DNA of 64,000 nt from Pseudomonas viridiflava (GTDB lineage: Bacteria > Pseudomonadota > Gammaproteobacteria > Pseudomonadales > Pseudomonadaceae): contig NZ_UTKY01000095.1 of assembly GCF_900583165.1 (NCBI RefSeq), positions 368,673 to 432,672 of the forward strand, written 5' to 3'. A program made the translations under genes and the position numbers. The notes beneath the pieces are model-generated. The model ran no database searches. It saw nothing but the letters and a program-made list of their open reading frames with translations, and had not been told where the DNA came from. This document shows, piece after piece, positions 1-8,250 of the stretch (its first letter is position 1; each line of letters begins with the position of its first letter).

Positions 1-1074
1 CAGGTGGCGCGGCTTGATCGGCTTGGTGAGGAAGTCGTCGCCGCCTTCGCTCATGGCGTCCAGTTGCTTGTCCAGGTCGTCTTCGGCCGACAGGTAGATG
101 ATCGGCACGCTCACATAACGGTCGTTATGGCGAATCACCTTGGCCAGTTCGGTGCCCGTACAGGCCGGCATATACATGTCGAGGATGATCAAGTCGGGCT
201 GGAAATCCGCCAGCTCGGCCATGGCCTGGATCGGTTCGATCAGGGTGCGCGTGACAATGCCAGCACTATTGAGCAGGCGCTCGGTGTGCATCGCCTGCGC
301 GCGCGAGTCATCGATGATCAGGACTTTATAGGGCTCGTACTGGGCGACGCAGGTCAGTACTTCGATCTTTTCCAGCAGGCTTGAGGCTTCCAGCGTACCG
401 GTGAGGAATTCCTGGCCCCCGGCGCGCACGGCCGCGAGGCGGGTTGGGGTGTCGGTTTCGTGCAGGCTGAAAAACAGCAGCGGCAGCTTTTGCTCCAGGC
501 CTTCCTGGGCTTCGGCCGCGAGTTTGAGGCCCAGGCCTGTGCCGCAAAAATCCACGTCCATCACAATCGCCGACGGCAGGCGCTCGGCCATGGAGGCGCG
601 AAACGCGGCGACGCTGTCCAGGGACTGAGCGCTCATGCCAAAGAATTCCAACTGCTTGGCCAGGCGTTCGGCGCGGTCGTGATCGGCGAGCATCACGTAG
701 ATCGGCTTGCGCATCGGTGGCAGGAAGGTTTGTTCCAGCTGGTCACCCTGGCGCAAGCCGGTGCGCGACAAGCGCTGCATCAAGCGGTTGAGTTCGGTGA
801 TCAGCTGGCTGCTGAGGCGGCCGCGATTGTCGTCCACCTGTTTGAGGGACTCACCGATATGCCGCGCCAACTGGCCGTGCTCCGGCTGTTCAAAGCGCTC
901 GGCAAAGCGCAGCAGGCGCAGGTTGGCTTCGCTGAGTTCGGAGAGGTCGGCGCCGGACCATTCGCTACGTTGCAGGCGCTGCCAGATCTCAAGAATTTGA
1001 CGTGCCTGATGAATTACCCGCTGGGCAAAATGGTGCTTGAGACGCTCACGGCTGGGGTCTTCTGACTCGGTCAT
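1..1074 (-). CDS. gcbA: Diguanylate cyclase response regulator GcbA, N-terminal 358 residues (partial)
   Basis: The reading frame starts at the ATG at 1074 and runs off the left edge still open. After an alpha-helical N-terminus, a first receiver-like domain begins near residue 123 (IYVMLADHD) and a second near 247 (KVLIIDDS), with the likely phosphoacceptor Asp in LILDMYMP near residue 299 (read here as LIILDMYMP) and the conserved Lys in LTKPIKP. The first receiver is less typical but keeps MDVDF. The order gcbA, DUF2333, Nudix, yciH, speA matches PA4843 to PA4839 of P. aeruginosa. There PA4843/GcbA makes cyclic di-GMP and promotes attachment and biofilm formation. The GGDEF domain is expected beyond the edge and cannot be confirmed here, so the name rests on synteny and the double receiver. 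Confidence 0.85.
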   Translation of the reverse strand, partial: MTESEDPSRERLKHHFAQRVIHQARQILEIWQRLQRSEWSGADLSELSEANLRLLRFAERFEQPEHGQLARHIGESLKQVDDNRGRLSSQLITELNRLMQRLSRTGLRQGDQLEQTFLPPMRKPIYVMLADHDRAERLAKQLEFFGMSAQSLDSVAAFRASMAERLPSAIVMDVDFCGTGLGLKLAAEAQEGLEQKLPLLFFSLHETDTPTRLAAVRAGGQEFLTGTLEASSLLEKIEVLTCVAQYEPYKVLIIDDSRAQAMHTERLLNSAGIVTRTLIEPIQAMAELADFQPDLIILDMYMPACTGTELAKVIRHNDRYVSVPIIYLSAEDDLDKQLDAMSEGGDDFLTKPIKPRHL

Positions 1075-1374
1075 ATCCTGACTACTAGTTAGGCTGCATG
1101 CTGAGGTCGAACTGATGGCTCTATGCTAGCACCTCTTATCCATAGGATGAGTGTCGTACGTCAATAAACTGCATCTCTGTGCGATTCAGTTAGTGACTCG
1201 GTGGTCGCGCGGCGCAAAAAACGTGCATCCTTTATAGTCCAACCTCGCTCTGGTGCCAGTTTCGTTATAAAAGCCCCGCACTGGCGGCACGATGGGGTAG
1301 GGTTGTGGTCGGAGTGTTTGAACGCACCCGGACAATTGATGTGCATGAACTCAAGTGATTGAAAGGATATCGCC
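1075..1374. other. Divergent intergenic region between gcbA and the DUF2333 gene
   Basis: This 300-base gap separates two divergent starts and should hold both promoters. It is less GC-rich than the genes. I see no tRNA, REP element or clear operator. An AAAGGA stretch about 8 bases before 1375 is the ribosome binding site of the rightward gene. Confidence 0.5.
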
Positions 1375-2442
1375 ATGCTGGACTGGAAAAACCGTGCAGG
1401 CAGTGCCAAAGGCCCCGCCCCTGAGGCCAAGTCGGCCAACCGCAGCTATGTTCGCAGCCTGCTGATGAGCAAAGCGTTGCTCAGCGTGTTGGGTTTGTAC
1501 CTGTTGGTCACCGGTGCCCTGGGTTGGTACTGGAGCGAAGAACCGGCGCTGTTCCCGGTCCAGCAAAATGCGCAGATTGCCGCTGAAAAAGACGGCAAGC
1601 AGATGGTGGTGGGCTTCACCACCGTCGAAACCCTCAAGACGGTTGTGGGTACCTTGCTGAACAAGCCGGGTGGCTACATTTCCAACGACCGTTTCCCGCC
1701 TGGCCTGTGGATGGACAACATGCCGAGCTGGGAATACGGCGTGCTCGTGCAAGTGCGTGACCTGACCCGCGCCCTGCGCAAAGACTTTGCCCGCTCCCAG
1801 TCGCAATCGGCTGAAGACGCTGACTTGGCCAAGGCTGAGCCGCGCTTCAACTTTGACAACAAAAGCTGGGTACTGCCGTCCAGCGAGTCGGAATACCAAG
1901 AGGGCATCAACTCTCTGAGCCGCTATGAAGCGCGTCTCTCCGACCCGAACCAACGCGGCGCGCTGTTCTACGCTCGTGCTGACAACCTCAACAACTGGCT
2001 GGGCGATGTCGCCACCCGCTTGGGTTCGTTGTCGCAACGCCTGTCAGCAAGCGTCGGCCGGGTGAAACTGAACACTGCACTGAAAACCGAAGCCCTGGCG
2101 CCAGGTGAAGTGCCTCAGGTCGATGAGGAAGTGGTAGAAACCCCATGGATGCAGATCGACAACGTGTTCTACGAAGCCCGTGGCCAGGCCTGGGCCTTGT
2201 CCCACTTGCTGCGTGCCATTGAGGTCGACTTTGCTGATGTACTGGCCAAGAAGAACGCCACCGTCAGCGTGCGCCAGATCATTCGTGAGCTGGAAGCCTC
2301 GCAGGAACCGGTTTGGAGCCCTATGATCCTTAATGGCAGTGGCTTCGGTGTACTGGCGAACCATTCGCTGGTGATGGCCAACTATATTTCCCGGGCAAAC
2401 GCTGCAGTGATCGACTTGCGTCAGCTCCTCAACCAGGGTTGA
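1375..2442 (+). CDS. DUF2333 family inner-membrane protein
   Basis: The 355-residue protein has a charged cytoplasmic start, one membrane segment near residues 33-52 (LLSVLGLYLLVTGALGWYW) and a long, mostly helical periplasmic part. It corresponds in position and type to PA4842, a conserved Pseudomonas protein of unknown function with the DUF2333 domain. An AAAGGA ribosome binding site precedes the ATG. The next gene starts 2 bases after the stop, so the two are probably co-transcribed. I assign no function. Confidence 0.8.
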   Translation: MLDWKNRAGSAKGPAPEAKSANRSYVRSLLMSKALLSVLGLYLLVTGALGWYWSEEPALFPVQQNAQIAAEKDGKQMVVGFTTVETLKTVVGTLLNKPGGYISNDRFPPGLWMDNMPSWEYGVLVQVRDLTRALRKDFARSQSQSAEDADLAKAEPRFNFDNKSWVLPSSESEYQEGINSLSRYEARLSDPNQRGALFYARADNLNNWLGDVATRLGSLSQRLSASVGRVKLNTALKTEALAPGEVPQVDEEVVETPWMQIDNVFYEARGQAWALSHLLRAIEVDFADVLAKKNATVSVRQIIRELEASQEPVWSPMILNGSGFGVLANHSLVMANYISRANAAVIDLRQLLNQG

Positions 2443-2444
2443 AG

Positions 2445-2981
2445 ATGGACGCTACTCAAAAGGAGGCCGCCCACCGCGCGGCCTCCGACGCGGAACTGAT
2501 CTGCTGGGTCGACGAGCAGGACAACCTGCTCGGCGCCCTAGTCCGCTCCGATCTGCGCCAGCGCGGTCTTATCGGCCGTTGCACATTCATTTTCCTGTTC
2601 AATTCCAAAGGCGAGCTGTGCGTGCATCGGCGCACCCTGAGCAAAGCCATGTACCCCGGCTTTTGGGACACGGCGGCGGGTGGCATGGTGGCGGCGGGGG
2701 AGAGTTACGCCGATTCGGCGGCCCGTGAGTTGGAGGAAGAACTGGGTGTGGGCGGGGTGGAATTGGTCGAGCATGACCATTTCTATTTCGAGGATGGCGA
2801 CAGTCGGCTCTGGTGCACGTCCTACTCCGCTGTGTGGGACGGTGCCCTGCGCTTGCAGCCCGAAGAGGTCATGGAGGCGCGCTTTTTGCCCATCGAAAGC
2901 GTCCTGCAAGAAGCCGAGCAAAAGCCTTACTGCCCGGACGCCCAAGAGGGCCTGCGCCGCTATCTGGCCTCACGTCGCTAA
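2445..2981 (+). CDS. Nudix hydrolase
   Basis: The 178-residue protein carries a complete Nudix box near residues 80-102: GGMVAAGE, seven residues, then RELEEELGV. This motif binds Mg2+ and catalyses hydrolysis of nucleoside diphosphates linked to another group. Family members with the same layout (PA4841, E. coli YfcD) have no firmly known substrate. I chose the ATG at 2445; a TTG at 2439 in frame overlaps the previous stop and is less likely. Close linkage to the DUF2333 gene suggests one operon. Confidence 0.9.
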   Translation: MDATQKEAAHRAASDAELICWVDEQDNLLGALVRSDLRQRGLIGRCTFIFLFNSKGELCVHRRTLSKAMYPGFWDTAAGGMVAAGESYADSAARELEEELGVGGVELVEHDHFYFEDGDSRLWCTSYSAVWDGALRLQPEEVMEARFLPIESVLQEAEQKPYCPDAQEGLRRYLASRR

Positions 2982-3177
2982 AGTTGCATAAATTGGCGCC
3001 ATTTGGCCCTTAGCAAGTCGGCTTTTTGCCGTTACACTGCGCGACTTTTCACCCGGGCCGTCCTGTCTTTACTGTAGGAGCGTTTCGGTAGCGCTGCCCC
3101 TGCCTGAGTGGGGCTTCGCGGTCGGCATACCCTTTAGCGGGTGCCGATCAGTCTTTGTCCTCCCAAGAGGATTGCCG

Positions 3178-3549
3178 GTGGCCAAAAAAGCCGCATCCTT
3201 CGCCGCCCTTGGTGGCTTGGTATTTTCCACCGACGCAGGTCGACACTGCCCGGACTGTCGTCAGCCCGTGGATTCGTGTACCTGCAAACAGACCCTGATC
3301 CCTGAAGGCGACGGTATTGCCCGCGTGCGACGCGAAAGCAAAGGCCGTGGCGGCAAGACGGTGACCACCATCACCGGGGTGCCGTTGGCCGAGGATGCCT
3401 TGAAAGAACTCGCCACCACGCTGAAAAAGCGCTGTGGCACCGGGGGCGCGTTGAAAGACGGCGTCATCGAGATCCAAGGCGATCACGTCGAGTTGCTGTT
3501 GGCCGAGCTGATCAAGCTCGGGTACAAGGCCAAGAAGTCCGGCGGCTGA
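3178..3549 (+). CDS. yciH: YciH-type SUI1/eIF1-like translation factor
   Basis: The 123-residue protein begins with GTG at 3178, seven bases after an AAGAGG ribosome binding site. An upstream TTG in frame has no such site. The N-terminal half holds a small Cys-rich motif (CPDCRQPVDSCTC), possibly a metal knuckle. The C-terminal half is the SUI1 fold (GKTVTTITGVPL, then LKKRCGTGGALKDG and IEIQGDHVE). In E. coli, YciH resembles eukaryotic eIF1 and affects start-site selection and translation under stress. The neighbourhood matches PA4840 next to speA. Confidence 0.9.
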   Translation: MAKKAASFAALGGLVFSTDAGRHCPDCRQPVDSCTCKQTLIPEGDGIARVRRESKGRGGKTVTTITGVPLAEDALKELATTLKKRCGTGGALKDGVIEIQGDHVELLLAELIKLGYKAKKSGG

Positions 3550-3692
3550 AAGCCTCTTCCCGACCTGTGTCTAAACTCTGTCCTGCGCGTGGGGTCCTAC
3601 CTTGCACGCAGGCAAATCGTCATTTTCATTCTTTAGACTGCGCCAGCCTCTGATAGGGGCGGTGTTTTCGACTTCATTTATAGGGGACTTCG

Positions 3693-5606
3693 ATGTCCGT
3701 ACGACGCACACGCAAAGACGATGGCAGCCAATGGACAGTTGCGGACAGCCGCAGTGTTTACGGGATCCGCCATTGGGGGGCCGGGTATTTCGCGATCAAT
3801 GAAGCCGGTCGCGTAGAAGTCCGTCCGAACGGCCCGAACAGCACGCCGGTTGACCTGTACGAGCAAGTCGACGAACTGCGCAAAAGCGGCCTGTCGCTGC
3901 CGCTGCTGGTGCGCTTCCCCGATATTCTGCAAGACCGTGTACGCCAACTGACCGGCGCCTTCGATTCGAACATCGAGCGCCTGGAATACCAGAGCCAGTA
4001 CACCGCGCTGTACCCGATCAAGGTGAACCAGCAGGAAGCGGTGATCGAGAACATCATTGCCACCCAGAACGTCTCCATCGGCCTGGAAGCCGGCTCCAAG
4101 CCTGAGCTGCTGGCGGTGCTGGCCCTGGCGCCGAAGGGCGGCACCATCGTGTGCAACGGTTACAAGGACCGTGAGTTCATCCGCCTGGCGCTGATGGGCC
4201 AGAAGCTCGGCCACAACGTATTTATCGTGATCGAGAAAGAATCCGAAGTGGAACTGGTGATCGAAGAAGCCGCCAGCCTCAAGGTCAAGCCACAGGTTGG
4301 CCTGCGCGTGCGTTTGTCGTCGTTGGCGTCGAGCAAGTGGGCGGACACCGGCGGCGAGAAATCCAAGTTCGGGTTGTCGGCCGCGCAACTGCTGTCCGTC
4401 GTCGAGCGCTTCCGCGCCGCCGGCCTGGACCAGGGCATCCGCCTGCTGCACTTCCACATGGGCTCGCAGATCGCCAACCTGGCCGACTACCAGCACGGTT
4501 TCAAGGAAGCCATTCGTTACTACGGCGAACTGCGCAACCTCGGCCTGCCGGTCGACCACATCGACGTGGGCGGCGGCCTGGGCGTGGACTACGACGGTAC
4601 CCACTCGCGTAACGCCAGCTCGATCAACTACGACATGGACGACTACGCCGGCGTGGTCGTGGGCATGCTCAAGGAATTCTGCGATGCGCAGAGCCTACCG
4701 CACCCGCACATCTTCTCCGAAAGCGGCCGCTCGCTGACCGCCCACCACGCCATGCTGGTGGTGCAGGTTACCGATGTCGAGAAACATAACGACGAAATCC
4801 CGACCATCGAAAACAAGGAAAGCTTGCCGGAAACCGTGCAATGGCTGGTGGACCTGCTGGGCCCGACCGACATCGAGATGGTCACCGAAACCTACTGGCG
4901 CGCCACCCACTACATGAGCGACGTGGCCGCCCAATACGCCGACGGCAAGCTGACCCTGGCGGAAAAAGCCCTGGCCGAGCAGTGCTACTTCGCTGTGTGC
5001 CGCCGCCTGCACAACTCGTTGAAAGCCCGCCAGCGCTCCCATCGCCAGGTGCTGGACGAACTCAACGACAAGCTGGCCGACAAATACATCTGCAACTTCT
5101 CGGTGTTCCAGAGCCTGCCGGATACTTGGGCCATCGGCCAGGTACTGCCGATCTTGCCGCTGCACCGTCTCGACGAAGAGCCGCTGCGCCGTGCAGTGCT
5201 GCAAGACTTGACCTGCGACTCTGACGGCAAGATCAAGCAGTACGTCGATGAGCAGTCCATCGAGACCAGCCTGCCGGTGCATGCTTTGAACGAAGGTGAA
5301 GACTACTTGCTGGGTATCTTCCTGGTCGGTGCCTACCAGGAAATCTTGGGCGACATGCACAACCTGTTCGGTGACACCGACTCGGTGAACATCTACCAGC
5401 GTGAAGACGGCTCGGTGTACAGCGCCGGTATCGAGACCCACGACACTATCGAAGACATGCTGCGCTATGTGCACTTGTCGCCGGAAGAGTTGATGACGCA
5501 TTACCGTGACAAGTGCGCAAGCGCGAAGATCAGTGCGTCGGAGCGGACGCAGTTCCTGGATGCGTTGCGATTGGGGCTGACGCGGTCTTCGTACCTGTCC
5601 TCATAA
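3693..5606 (+). CDS. speA: Biosynthetic arginine decarboxylase
   Basis: The 637-residue protein matches the length of the family. It uses pyridoxal phosphate to convert arginine to agmatine, the first step of the agmatine route to putrescine and spermidine. The PLP lysine lies in YPIKVNQ (Lys110). Other family motifs visible are the glycine-rich VDVGGGLGVDYDGT stretch and FSESGRS. Its place after yciH matches PA4839. The 143 bases before it suggest its own promoter. A REPIN follows directly. Confidence 0.96.
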   Translation: MSVRRTRKDDGSQWTVADSRSVYGIRHWGAGYFAINEAGRVEVRPNGPNSTPVDLYEQVDELRKSGLSLPLLVRFPDILQDRVRQLTGAFDSNIERLEYQSQYTALYPIKVNQQEAVIENIIATQNVSIGLEAGSKPELLAVLALAPKGGTIVCNGYKDREFIRLALMGQKLGHNVFIVIEKESEVELVIEEAASLKVKPQVGLRVRLSSLASSKWADTGGEKSKFGLSAAQLLSVVERFRAAGLDQGIRLLHFHMGSQIANLADYQHGFKEAIRYYGELRNLGLPVDHIDVGGGLGVDYDGTHSRNASSINYDMDDYAGVVVGMLKEFCDAQSLPHPHIFSESGRSLTAHHAMLVVQVTDVEKHNDEIPTIENKESLPETVQWLVDLLGPTDIEMVTETYWRATHYMSDVAAQYADGKLTLAEKALAEQCYFAVCRRLHNSLKARQRSHRQVLDELNDKLADKYICNFSVFQSLPDTWAIGQVLPILPLHRLDEEPLRRAVLQDLTCDSDGKIKQYVDEQSIETSLPVHALNEGEDYLLGIFLVGAYQEILGDMHNLFGDTDSVNIYQREDGSVYSAGIETHDTIEDMLRYVHLSPEELMTHYRDKCASAKISASERTQFLDALRLGLTRSSYLSS

Positions 5607-5625
5607 TTCAAGCTGACGGTAATCC

Positions 5626-5718
5626 AATGTGGGAGGGGGCTTGCCCCCGATAGCGGTGTATCAGTAACAGATTAGTTGCCTGACACACTGCCATCGGGGG
5701 CAAGCCCCCTCCCACATT
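5626..5718. repeat. REPIN (two inverted REP sequences)
   Basis: AATGTGGGAGGGGGC...CCCCCGATAGCGGTG on the left is mirrored by CCATCGGGGGC...CCCCCTCCCACATT on the right, with about 40 bases between the arms. This is the dominant REP family of the P. fluorescens group, mobilised by RAYT transposases encoded elsewhere. It lies between speA and the next gene on the same strand, where it can also act as a transcription stop or RNA-stabilising hairpin. Confidence 0.9.
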
Positions 5719-5748
5719 TGGATCACCTTTACACATGAGGGCTCAGTG

Positions 5749-6642
5749 ATGCAGAGCAGGTTCTTACAAGCAGTCACCCTGGCATTCGCCGCATTCCTCG
5801 CGGCCTGCTCCCCCATCAAAGTGCTCAACGCACTCACCCCCTCCAGCACCTTCACCAAAACCGCAGGCCTTGCCTACGGCACCGACCCCCGCCAAAAACT
5901 CGATATCTACCGCCCTGCGCCTGCTATCGCCAACGCCCCGGTGGTGGTGTTTTTCTACGGCGGCAGCTGGAACTCAGGCTCTAAAGAAGATTACGGTTTT
6001 GTCGGCGAAGCCCTGGCCTCACGCGGCATCGTCGTGGTGATCGCCGACTACCGGCTCTACCCGCAAGTGCGTTACCCCGCCTTTCTCCAGGACGGCGCCC
6101 AAGCGGTGGCCTGGACCCATCAGCATATTGCCGCATACGGCGCCGACCCCAAGCAGCTCTATGTGATGGGCCACAGCTCCGGGGCCTATAACGCCTCGAT
6201 GCTGGCGCTGGATGCGCGCTGGCTGAATGCAGTCGGTTTATCGCCGTCGATCTTCAAAGGCTGGATCGGCCTGGCCGGGCCCTATGACTTTTTGCCGATT
6301 GAAAACCCGGATGTAAAGCCGGTGTTTTTCTTCCCCGACTCGCCATCCGACTCCCAGCCGATCAACCACGTCAGCCGTGATGCACCGCCCACCTTGTTGA
6401 TCGCTTCGACAGGCGACAAGCTGGTCAACCCCACGCGCAATACCGGCGGGCTGGCCGAAAAATTACGGGCAGCGGATGTACCCGTGCAAACGTTCTACTT
6501 CAGCAAGACCAACCACCAGACATTGGTGGCCGCGGTCTCAAAACCGTTGCGCTGGCTGGCGCCGGTATTGGACCGCGTGACGGCGTTTATCCAAGCCACT
6601 GATTCTGCCGGTTCAAGCGCCACGCAATCGCCCACAAAGTAA
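5749..6642 (+). CDS. Alpha/beta-hydrolase (carboxylesterase-type) lipoprotein
   Basis: The 297-residue protein starts at ATG 5749; a GTG directly before it is also in frame. A lipoprotein signal ends in FLAAC, with lipidation expected at Cys20. The hydrolase fold shows FFYGGSWNSG, an HGG-like oxyanion motif, the nucleophile elbow GHSSG (Ser143), and a likely catalytic His in TNHQTLV near the end. It resembles BD-FAE/carboxylesterase B family enzymes that cut short-chain or acylated substrates. The natural substrate is unknown. Its 3' end overlaps the convergent MATE gene by 56 bases. Confidence 0.85.
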   Translation: MQSRFLQAVTLAFAAFLAACSPIKVLNALTPSSTFTKTAGLAYGTDPRQKLDIYRPAPAIANAPVVVFFYGGSWNSGSKEDYGFVGEALASRGIVVVIADYRLYPQVRYPAFLQDGAQAVAWTHQHIAAYGADPKQLYVMGHSSGAYNASMLALDARWLNAVGLSPSIFKGWIGLAGPYDFLPIENPDVKPVFFFPDSPSDSQPINHVSRDAPPTLLIASTGDKLVNPTRNTGGLAEKLRAADVPVQTFYFSKTNHQTLVAAVSKPLRWLAPVLDRVTAFIQATDSAGSSATQSPTK

Positions 6643-7924
6643 GGCTGCGCAGGGCCATAAACAGCAGGAAGGTGATCCATAGGCCGTGATTGCCCAGGCC
6701 CTGCAGCGCCCAGGCGATGGGCAGTGTCAGCAACAGCGTGAGCAGCATGCCGTTGCGCATTTCCCGCGCACGGGTGGCGCCGATGAACAGGCCGTCCAGC
6801 AAGTAACTCCACACCGCAATCAACGGCAGCACCGCCAGATACGGCAGGTAGCGGTCAGCGGTCTCGCGCACGCTGGGGATATCGGTCTGCATGGCGATAA
6901 ACAGGTGCCCGCCGAGGGTGAACAACAGGGCGAAGCCGACGCTGGCGATCAGCGACCAACCGCCGGCCACCACCAGCGAGCGGCGCAAGGCCTGGCGGTC
7001 ATGGGCGCCGATGGCGTGGCCGCACAGGGCTTCGACCGCATGGGCTAAGCCATCCAGCGCGTGAGCGGTCAGCAGCAAGCCGTTGAGCAGCAGCGCGTTG
7101 GCCGCCACGGTGGCATCGCCCAAGCGTGCGCCTTGCACCGTGATCATGAAAAATACCGATTGCAGTGCCAGGCTGCGGATAAAGATGTCGCGGTTTACCG
7201 CCAGCAACGGGCGCCAACTCGCCCATAGCTTCAATGCTGCCCAGGCGATATGGCCGGGGTAGGCGCGCAGGGCTTTTTGCGTGAGGGCAAGGCCGAGCAG
7301 GGCGCCGGTCCATTCGGCGATCACGGAGGCTCTTGCCGACCCGACCACGCCCCAATCCAGACCCAGCACGAACCACAGGTTCAAGGCGATATTCACCAGG
7401 TTGGTGGTCAGCAAAATAGCCAGTGGCGCTCGGGCGTTCTGCGTGCCGAGGAACCAGCCCACCAACGCGTAGCTGGCCAGGGCGGCGGGCAGGCCGAACA
7501 GGCGAGTGTGGAAAAAGTCCTGGGTCAGTTGGTTGAGTTCGGGTGAGGGCTGCATCCATTCCAGGGCCAGATGGCTCAGCGGGATGCCCACAGTGCCGAG
7601 CAACATCGCTAACCCCAGCGCCAGCAGCAAACCTTGCAGCAGGATTTGCCGCAGTGCCGCCCCATCATTGCGCCCGGCGGCCTGGGCAGCAAACCCAGTG
7701 GAGCCCATGCGCAGGAAACCCATGGCCCAGGCCAGGAAGGTATAGAGGCTGGCGCCCACGGCCACGGCGCCCAGTTGGTGGGCGTGGGGCAGATGGCCGA
7801 TGACCATGCTGTCGACCAGGGCTACCAGCGGCACCGAGATGTTCGATAGGATCATCGGCGCGGCCAGGGCCCAGACGTTGCGATGGGTGGGGCGGTGGCG
7901 CCAGTCGGTGAGCAGGGATTTCAT
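6587..7924 (-). CDS. MATE family efflux transporter (DinF-like)
   Basis: The 445-residue protein has about twelve hydrophobic segments and the typical start of the multidrug and toxin extrusion family (NVWALAAPMILSNISVPLVALVDSMVIGHL). It likely exports cationic compounds by Na+ or H+ antiport through the inner membrane. The ATG at 7924 has GGAG five bases upstream, better than the longer start at 7969. The sequence is closer to the DinF branch than to NorM, but the substrate cannot be predicted. The gene end overlaps the convergent esterase gene. Confidence 0.9.
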   Translation of the reverse strand: MKSLLTDWRHRPTHRNVWALAAPMILSNISVPLVALVDSMVIGHLPHAHQLGAVAVGASLYTFLAWAMGFLRMGSTGFAAQAAGRNDGAALRQILLQGLLLALGLAMLLGTVGIPLSHLALEWMQPSPELNQLTQDFFHTRLFGLPAALASYALVGWFLGTQNARAPLAILLTTNLVNIALNLWFVLGLDWGVVGSARASVIAEWTGALLGLALTQKALRAYPGHIAWAALKLWASWRPLLAVNRDIFIRSLALQSVFFMITVQGARLGDATVAANALLLNGLLLTAHALDGLAHAVEALCGHAIGAHDRQALRRSLVVAGGWSLIASVGFALLFTLGGHLFIAMQTDIPSVRETADRYLPYLAVLPLIAVWSYLLDGLFIGATRAREMRNGMLLTLLLTLPIAWALQGLGNHGLWITFLLFMALRSLTLWAIAWRLNRQNQWLG

Positions 7925-7978
7925 AGGGGCTCCTTGGGGGCCGATATTGTAACCATCCCTCAGCAACACTACAGGACC

Positions 7979-8102
7979 AATGTGGGAGGGGCGGTGCGAC
8001 GATTCGACTTGCTCCCGATAGCGGTGTGTCAGTCACAGACTATTTGGCTGACCCACTGCCATCGGGGGCAAGTCGAATCGTCGCACCGCCCCTCCCACAT
8101 TT
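7979..8102. repeat. REPIN, long-arm variant on both sides
   Basis: Both arms carry the same extra block inside the REP hairpin: GGGGCGGTGCGACGATTCGA on the left and its complement, TCGAATCGTCGCACCGCCCC, on the right. The element is otherwise the usual GTGGGAG...CTCCCAC pair with the CGATAGCGGTG shoulder. It lies between the divergent MATE and alpha-2-macroglobulin genes, so it may separate their promoters. Confidence 0.88.
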
Positions 8103-8250
8103 GGATCTCTGTTGTTTGTGGGATTTGGCTTGCTTAATGTCCTTTCAAGAACCAAATCACCCTCCGTCGGTCAATGTGACCAGCACCACATCGGCCTCCC
8201 GCAGGCTGATATATAGTTCATCCTTCGGCCCCTCCCACTTCGAGTGCCCC

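Noticed and set aside
4297..4737. Shadow frames inside speA on the plus strand
   Set aside because: They are Arg/Ala/Thr-rich alternative frames of a highly conserved gene.
8026..8250. Extended N-terminus of the alpha-2-macroglobulin protein
   Set aside because: The extra 75 residues are translated partly from a REPIN and would hide the clear lipoprotein signal that begins at 8251.
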